Assembly (NCBI GenBank): GCA_022432975.1
Contig: CM039508.1
Span: 28,647,008-28,711,007 of the forward strand
From: Begonia masoniana
Lineage: Eukaryota; Streptophyta; Magnoliopsida; Cucurbitales; Begoniaceae
Length of the DNA stretch: 64,000 nt
Reading direction: 5' to 3'
The notes beneath the pieces were generated by a model. That model was given only the letters and a program-made list of their open reading frames with translations. It was not told the DNA's origin and did no database searches. The translations under genes and the position numbers were made by a program. This document shows, piece after piece, positions 57,303 through 64,000 of this stretch. Each line of letters begins with the position of its first letter. Position 1 is the first letter of the stretch.

Positions 57303-59600
57303 CTTCCTAGTCGTGAAAGTATAGCTGTAGGGCTTCCTAGAGTTTTCTAAAATTCTTCACAAGCGTTGTAGTGCTCTAGATGGGTGTTGTAGCGCTGATC
57401 TTCTTGTGGCAACTTTAAGGATGCATGCTCCACAGCGGTCATTATTAGCATGGTCGCGCTCGCTCTTGGGTTGCGATTTCTTTTTCTTTGAATGCTGCGA
57501 CGTTTTATCAAGTGTTATGGTGTTAACACTACCCAAATGTACACTTTTGCCCTTATAACTCGGTCTTGCATTTCAATGTATTTACCAATTACATTCAATG
57601 AAAACACAAAAAATAACTTGAAATCACGTTAAAAACTCAAACTCACAAAACCTACAATTGAAAGTACTTCAATTCTTGGTATAAAACCATCTAATATCTT
57701 TAAACTTAAGATTTTGCTTATCCTCAAGAAAAAAAAAAAAAAACAATGAGAATAAAAATAATTATTAAGACTTATCACAACTAAACTTTCACGACTAATG
57801 TTTATTAAATAGCCTTTTGAAGCCTTAAAGATTGCATAGAGACTACAATATTCAATAAATTCTATATATTATAAATGGGTTAACTTCCACCTCATACATT
57901 AGGATTATCTTGCCAATGAATCCACGTGTCTTCCAAGGTTGACACACTCAACTAGACTATATGAATAATTTCAACCCATTATTTTTATTTCACAATGATA
58001 AAGTTTGGACATTATATTTGTTTTTCATTATATATTCTAATTTCAGTTCCATAACTTATTAAACTGCTTCAACCATATAATTACATAAATTCAAGAGTTG
58101 GTTCCTTTGTTCCTCCTTTATTACATCATTTTTCACCATTAAGTATTATTTAAAAGGCTCGGTAAAGATTGAAAGTAGAGATGAACTGTGATATTTATTG
58201 ATTAATCTGACTTTTGACTACTTTCACGGGCACATAATCAAAAATAAATATAAATTGCATGATATAGACAACTCTAAAGATTCTGAATGTGGAACAAACA
58301 ACAAAATGAAACTCAAACAAGCTTCACCTTATAACTTAACTACTCTCATCCCTTTTCGTCCTTTTAATGTTTATTAACTTCACATCATGCACTAGTTGAG
58401 TGACAAAAGTTTATCACTTTTATTTTTTATTTTCAGATCCAAAATTAACACAAATCTAATAGTTTGGTTATTTCCAACAAAATTCATAATATGTAGAATC
58501 ATACAGATTTTTAAACAAAACACTGAGAAATATAAAAAGAATTACAAACACATATGCTAAACACTAATAGTAAAAAAACTATTTCAAGAAAAGAAATATT
58601 AAATTAGACGAGAAACTGCTTAATATAAACCTATTTTGGCTAAGAATTTTTAACTATGTTTTCAAATGCCCCCAAATTTCAAATGCACATTGTCTCCAGA
58701 TAAAAGAATAGAAATAATGGCGTACCTACCGCTCGACCCTCAAAACGAGTGCAATAATGCTATTTCATTTTTTTCTAGACTAGAGACATATCTTGCGTAA
58801 CAGGATGTAAATTGAAATCCATCCTACTTTATTGTACCCCAAACTTATTCTGCGAAAATTCCAAAACTAAAATTAAATGCAAATTTTAAAAGGAGAAGAA
58901 ATTAGGTTACTTCCGTACAAGTGTTTGGTTTAAAGCCATAAGCCTGACTTAGTCACTTGATTCATCTGGGCTAAAACGTGAAATGAGAGACTATTGTTGA
59001 TCGACTTCACCTGCCAATAGTTCTTCTTACGTGGCTTGCGCCTCTTGAAGTGTCACGGTTGATTTCTTCCTCATTTTCTATTGCTCGTGTATAAACTCTT
59101 GAGTGATCTTATCAAAACCTGATCTTCAAAATTTATAGTTGCCTTTTTTATAGTCCGGATGATCTTATAAAGTACAAATTTTTTATGTTTCCCTTGCCGT
59201 ATTGATGAGTCGGTTTATACCAAGGAATTGAATAGTTCAAAGCTTGAATTTTATGAATGTGAGATATGATATTTTAACATTACAAATCTCGTAAGAGCGC
59301 TACAGTGGACAATGTAGACTTAGCGCAACCTGAGAGCGAGCACTGTAGTGCTCCCTTCAACCGCTATAGCGGTCCTTGAAGAAGAAGGCGACGTTTGAAG
59401 TGCAGCACTACAACGCTTATGAGGGTGCTATAGTGCATGTGATGAATTTAAAAAATCTTAGAGGAGTGCTACATCGCCGCCTCAGTGCGCAGTTTCTGAC
59501 AGAGCGCTCATGAACGGGTGCTACAGTGTTGGTGAAGGTAGGCTAAACGAGCCAACTTAAGGAGGATCTATAAATACAATACTTAGGGGACAACCAGAGA
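57303..59600. other. No gene recognised; AT-rich DNA between inverted AGCGCT-rich tracts
   Basis: Tracts at about 57340-57480 and 59290-59470 share motifs in opposite orientation (AAGCGTTGTAGTGCT and its complement AGCACTACAACGCTT). The palindrome ACCGCTATAGCGGT lies near 59360. The DNA between is AT-rich with a poly-A run at about 57728-57743. Confidence 0.5.
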
Positions 59601-62229
59601 ATGTTGGAGACTCAAGCATTTAGATAGAAAATGGAGATTTTGACGCTTAATCACTGACGATATTCGTGGAGATCACAACGATGCATGACGAATCACCAAG
59701 AAAGAGGGCTTCAACTAGTTTTTATCTCTCTTTCTCTTGTTTTTAATATTGTTGTATTGTGTATGACTATTGATATGACTTTCTCTGTTGATTTTTCTCT
59801 TATGATTCTGAGCTAAATTTCTTATCTAGAATTACGATTTGCAATTGCGTGAAACCTATGTAAGTTTTTATTTTTATTCAGTTATTGATTTGAACTAGTT
59901 TGTTTGTTTTGTTTGGTGTTGACTATTAATCTAATTATTGAGCCATTAGTTATGTTAATTTTATCACTTGTAATGAATTTGGAAAAAAAATTTGACATGA
60001 TAACACACGATCATTGAGTTGAAACCGTGAGATTGTGCAGGATAGAGATATACCTGCAAACATGGGTTAATTGTAGTTGTTTTATTCACATAGTAATATA
60101 GTGGTGTTAATTTCTTATGGTAGTTTTAATTGAACATTGAGAGAGACTTTTGGACTTTTAGATATTAGATCCTGGTCTTCAAAATTTCTATTTCTCCTTT
60201 TTATACTTTTGAAGATGGTTCAAAGAAGAGTTTTTGATGTTTCCCTTTGCCATAATAACTTAAAAAAAAAAATTTCAATGTCGTTTGGAAACTTTGGTAG
60301 CTTTGAACACCTTCAATGTAACTTTTTTATCTTGCTCTCTCATAGTTATTTTACCCTTTACACATCAATCAATGTTCAACCTACTGCTAAGAATGATTGT
60401 CCTAAGATAATTGAAATTTCACTATCCTCCATGTCAAACAAGGATGAAGTCGGCTCGAAATAGCTATACCAAATATGGAGAAAATATTATCTTTGAAGTG
60501 ACGACTATTAGAAAACTCAAGAAATGTTACCAAATTTATATTAATTATGTTTAAATTCAGATCAAGACAAGGGCTCTAACCTTATTTTACCTTGTGATCA
60601 ATCCGTAGATATCAATACAAAATAAATAGGTCCTTACAACAAGTAAATGTTTGTTGAATTTGTGGATCTTGACAGAAACATTTTCACGACTCATTTCACG
60701 ATCCGTTGAAAATCAGAATAGGGATAATAATTCTCCACCTAGAGAGACGACACTTGTACACAATATATAGATTAAAATATGCTATCGTTGCATTAGATTA
60801 CCTAAGTATCCTAAATTAGGATCCAACTCATGTAATACGAATAAAAATTTACCATAACTAAGCCCAATTAAAATTTTCTTTTTAGTTGTGTTCAAACCAC
60901 CAATGATATAATTTTTATTTAAACCATGCATTGATACAAATATGTTTTAATTATGGCATATACAAACTTAACTTATTTACAACACTAGGGCCACTAAATG
61001 GGACTTTCACAAATTTTACAGAATAACCCACACAAACGGAAGCAAACATATACACACAAGGCCCAATAGTTTTTTGAGCCCTAATCTATCTTGAGTGTTA
61101 TGCCTCTTGGTCTACTAATTTGACATTGGTCTTATATATCACAACCTAGAGGTGAACCCAACAAAAATGCTAGGTCGAAAGACCCATTTTTTAGAGATGA
61201 CCTGATTATCTAGCACAAGTCTTGATTTGTAGAGAAAGACTTTAACTCAATATTTAAAGTCATCGCCCACATAGGATGGGTTTAAGTTAGTGCAATATAT
61301 CATATAAATATATACTATGCATGAAAGAAATAGCATCCAATGCCAATTAATTCATTCTACATACCCAAATAGTTAAAAACCACCAAAGAAAATAAACACT
61401 CAAAAAAAAAAAAAGGAAATCAAATGTTCTACCATGAACACTACTCTTAGTCACCTCGATTTTCACATGGGAAAGAGGGGGTTGTTTGGGATAAGGGACT
61501 AAGTTAGTAGTAACCTTATACTAAATGTAATATATGTAAAAAAGTTTTATCTTCCTTTTTTAAGAACGATAATCTAATTTGAAAACTGCACATGGGTCTA
61601 CAATCATTTAAAGTCTCTTTTACCTTATGATAAATAGATCTCGTAAGCCATTAACGAGGCAATTATCAAAATATTATTGTATAGATTGACAACAATAAAT
61701 AAAGTAAGACTTCATTGTTTTTCCGTTTGAAAACAATCTCATTGAAAAATAGAGGCAACTCACGGATCTCCCAACACATTATCAAAGAAAGGCAATATGA
61801 AGACCAGACAATATCATAAGGGTTGCTAGAGATCTAAAAACCAGACAGCGACACAACCCATAAATCATACAAACAAATACACCGTGATTAGGTTTAGGAA
61901 TTCAAAACCCAACGACCCTGTCATCATTGCCCTGTTACTCATTTTGGGAACGTGTAAACAAAACATCTTCACGCAGTAGAAGATGTACAGGGATAGCCTT
62001 ATGATGCTTTGACAAAGAAACCATCTACAACATTAGGAGGTTCATCCACAAGTGTATCATAAACCAACAAAAGTAAATCATGCATGCGCAAAGTAAACGT
62101 GTAAAACGTACATATATATACAGAAAAAAAAAAGTCTTATCGAATAGTCCCTATAAGATTTTCATGTGGCAAACCACAAAATAATGTTTTGAAAAATTGA
62201 TGCAATGCATAACAATATAAAATCTCTAC
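59601..62229. other. No gene recognised; AT-rich intergenic DNA
   Basis: Poly-A tracts near 60262 and 61403. Open frames such as 60137-60463 are short and have no recognisable domain. No TSD-bounded insertion was found by eye. Confidence 0.55.
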
Positions 62230-62307
62230 CTCGATGACAATCGCTCTTCTTACCAATAGGAGCGATACTATCGGGAACAGGCTCGTAATCACTGAAGTCG
62301 TTAGAAC
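62230..62307 (-). other. Exon-like 78-bp segment, copy 2
   Basis: Minus strand, between a GGTGACAG acceptor and a GTAGAG donor. It encodes SNDFSDYEPVPDSIAPIG and then KKSDCHR in the same phase as copy 1, about half the residues identical. The sequence upstream of the acceptor in both copies also shares an ATGGAT(G)AGTCCTATA-like stretch (about 52830 and 62360). Function unknown. Confidence 0.5.
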
Positions 62308-62542
62308 CTGTCACCAAAACAAAAGTCTTGAATACCCCTTTCCAAAACCAGCAAAACATGGATGAGTCCTATATCGCTGTGTGAGAGACCGGCCTGTACC
62401 ACAGACCCATGGCAAAAGTGCCTAGAATTCCTTCGTGGATGCCCAACATGAAAGCCTAGGTGCTACTGTGGGAGCCCAGATGTGCATCACAAACACCCGA
62501 CTTTTAGCAGCGGACGCCTAGACATCGTTCCAGTGACGGGTT

Positions 62543-62853
62543 TGTTGAGTTATGGAACCTAATTTAGGTTTAGGGTATTTTGGTAATTAAGTATCTTATT
62601 ATTGTGTAACCCTAAATCGTCTATTATATAAAGACGTGTTTAGGTTATTGAGTTGTATCACAGATTTCAGAGTGTCTGAGAGGGTGAGGAACAACTGTTG
62701 TAACTCTGATTTTTCATCTTAGTGAAATCTGTTAGCGGCCAGTGGACGTAGCTCTCGCGACGAGAGTGAACCACTATAAATCTCTGTGTTATTTTTTTTT
62801 TTCGTATTTCTGAATCATTCGTTACAGGTGGATTAGGGCGTCTAATCCTAACA
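62543..62853 (+). repeat. Element F 5' LTR (311 bp)
   Basis: Begins TGTTGAGTTATGG and ends TAATCCTAACA, directly before a PBS. TATATAAAG at 62625-62633. The 3' LTR is outside the window; the five bases before the LTR (GGGTT) are the predicted TSD. Confidence 0.8.
62625..62633 (+). promoter_or_regulatory. Putative LTR TATA box (element F)
   Basis: TATATAAAG in the sense orientation in the first third of the LTR. Confidence 0.6.
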
Positions 62854-62855
62854 AC

Positions 62856-62867
62856 TGGTATCAGAGC
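62856..62867 (+). other. Primer-binding site (element F)
   Basis: TGGTATCAGAGC, two bases after the LTR end: initiator-Met type. Confidence 0.88.
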
Positions 62868-63078
62868 GAGGTTGAAGTGGTTTTCGAAAAATCAGGGTTT
62901 GATTCTTCGAAGGGTATCGATCAATTTGAGGATTGCAATTTTTTGGGGAAAAAGAAAAAAAGGTTTTGTTTTGTTTGCTTTTGCTATTTTTGCTGTGAAT
63001 AACAAAAAAAAAAAAATAGAATTTGTTCTGTTCTTTGCTCGCCGCGAAGAACCAGAAGAGAAACGAAGAATAGAACAC

Positions 63079-64000
63079 AGAGAAAGAGCCCGAGCCATGC
63101 CAAGAAGAAGCTCCAGCCCGCCGCCGACCGCCGCGCTCCGTTCAGAATCTCGCCGCCGATCAAACCGACGCGCGCGTCAGAGAAGAAGACCGCGCCGTCG
63201 CCGAAGAACAGAACCTTCTGTTCTGTGTTCTGCTCACCACGCGAACAGCCGAGCGCCATCGCTGTCTTGCCGTCCAGAACCCACCGCCGACTACTGACGC
63301 CGCTGGACAGACGCCGCCATTCTGCCATCACCGCGCCGTCGCTGACCTAGCTTTTTTTGTGCTCAAACCGACGCGCGCGTCAGAGAAGAAGACCGCGCCG
63401 TCGCTGACCTAGCTTTTTTTTGTGCCCGGTTGGTCGGAGAACCAATCTTCGTGCACTCTTGGTTGAAGAAACAGTTTGGTGCACTGTTTTTCAATTCTGT
63501 TTTGGTTGAATAATTTCTGGTTAAATTGGTTGACAGATTTGAGATAAAGTTCTGGCAGAAAATTTGATTTTTTGGGTGCAATTTGGTGGAATTGTTTGGC
63601 TGATTAATTGATTGGGAAATATCTTAATTTTGAGATATGGCAGGCGATGATAATACAGGACACAGTATTGGGAAATTCGATGGGACAGATTTTGCGTTCT
63701 GGAGAATGCAAATTGAGGACTATTTATACGGGAAAAGACTTCATCTTCCTTTGAGTGTGAAACCAGAGAAGAGCCCGAGCCATGCCAAGAAGAAGCTCCA
63801 GCCCGCCGCCGACCGCCGCGCTCCGTTCAGAATCTCGCCGCCGATCAAACCGACGCGCGCGTCAGAGAAGAAGACCGCGCCGTCGCTGACCTAGCTTTTT
63901 TTTGTGCCCGGTTGGTCGGAGAACCAATCTTCGTGCACTCTTGGTTGAAGAAACAGTTTGGTGCACTGTTTTTCAATTCTGTTTTGGTTGAATAATTTCT
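63079..64000 (+). repeat. Duplicated GC-rich leader of element F
   Basis: A GC-rich block (AGCCCGAGCCATGCC…CCGCGCCGTCGC) at 63079-63202 recurs at 63766-63888. A shorter piece (CGACGCGCGCGTCAGAGAAG…) recurs at 63369-63402. After the second full copy the sequence follows the first leader from about 63402 on, up to the window end. The second copy thus lacks the roughly 200 bp at 63203-63401 and lies inside gag. Confidence 0.85.
63637..63894 (+). CDS. gag: Element F gag N-terminus fused to leader sequence
   Basis: ATG at 63637 (MAGDDNTGHS) opens a copia gag N-terminus whose first 45 or so residues are family-like. From about residue 46 the reading is translated leader repeat (KSPSHAKKKLQP…), ending at 63894. 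The rest of gag is therefore displaced or lost. No promoter of its own is expected; it would be translated from the LTR transcript. Confidence 0.7.
   Translation: MAGDDNTGHSIGKFDGTDFAFWRMQIEDYLYGKRLHLPLSVKPEKSPSHAKKKLQPAADRRAPFRISPPIKPTRASEKKTAPSLT

Larger units (their letters stand above)
62543..64000 (+). mobile_element. Element F: Ty1/copia retrotransposon, 5' part
   Basis: Plus strand, continuing beyond the right edge. 5' LTR 62543-62853, PBS at 62856, a leader with GC-rich repeats, and a gag start at 63637 typical of copia gag (KFDGTDFAFWRMQIEDYLYGKRLHLPL). The gag is broken after about 45 codons by a second copy of leader sequence. Pol is not in the window, so lineage is uncertain; the gag start is most like Tork/TNT1-type elements. 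Confidence 0.75.

Noticed and set aside
62872..63331. Arg/Pro-rich open frames on both strands
   Set aside because: Consequence of the GC-rich leader repeat of element F; no homology recognised.

Overview
The window is plant nuclear DNA (angiosperm, probably a eudicot, species not determinable). It is almost entirely nested LTR retrotransposons: Ty3/gypsy elements of Tekay/Del and CRM-like type, a Ty1/copia Sirevirus-like element, three solo LTRs and the start of another copia element. Every primer-binding site seen is of the initiator-Met tRNA type. I recognise no host gene, tRNA, rRNA, CRISPR array or bacterial feature. The nesting and the presence of Tekay and CRM-like elements suggest pericentromeric heterochromatin (inference).

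Layout, oldest to youngest. Element C (Tekay type, minus strand) occupies 45768-52675; its 3' end lies beyond the left edge. Element A (CRM-like, minus strand) sits inside C. Its 5' LTR is 44227-45767 and its 3' LTR runs off the window at 1-721. A is cut by four insertions, each flanked by a perfect 5-bp target-site duplication (TSD): (1) a Tekay element at 1254-13766, TSD ATGTC; (2) CRM-like element B at 15133-28166, TSD TTTAA; (3) a Tekay-type solo LTR at 28719-31085, TSD CTCAT; (4) a Sirevirus-like copia element at 31353-41254, TSD CTAAG. B is itself cut inside its gag by a solo LTR at 20123-22783, TSD TATAG. Position 21000 is therefore four elements deep. A's own sequence survives as five blocks (1-1253, 13772-15132, 28172-28718, 31091-31352, 41260-45767), which read in order as one decayed gag-pol.

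The best-preserved coding regions are the 1156-codon pol of the Tekay element (4236-7706, minus) and the 1267-codon gag-pol of B (22818-26621, plus). Both carry at least one damaging change. The Sirevirus-like element has an extra 3' gene after pol, with a putative plant transposon-type N-terminal region, a proline-rich stretch and a coiled coil. In both A and B the pol frame runs into the 3' LTR, as in CRM elements.

Tandem repeats inside LTRs are the most striking non-coding feature. A 27-bp minisatellite has about 32 copies in one LTR of the Tekay element and about 115 in the other. Other Tekay-type LTRs carry unrelated arrays in the same 3' third of the LTR (25-bp units, GCGATCGATCGC palindromes, 46-63-bp units). 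B's leader holds a perfect (AT)n run of 768 bp and a 2.5-kb tandem duplication.

Right of element C (52676-62542) lie a 918-bp solo LTR, two copies of an unrecognised 78-bp exon-like segment with conserved splice signals, and AT-rich intergenic DNA with diverged repeats. The window ends in the 5' LTR, leader and gag start of copia element F. Its gag is broken after about 45 codons by a second copy of its own leader.
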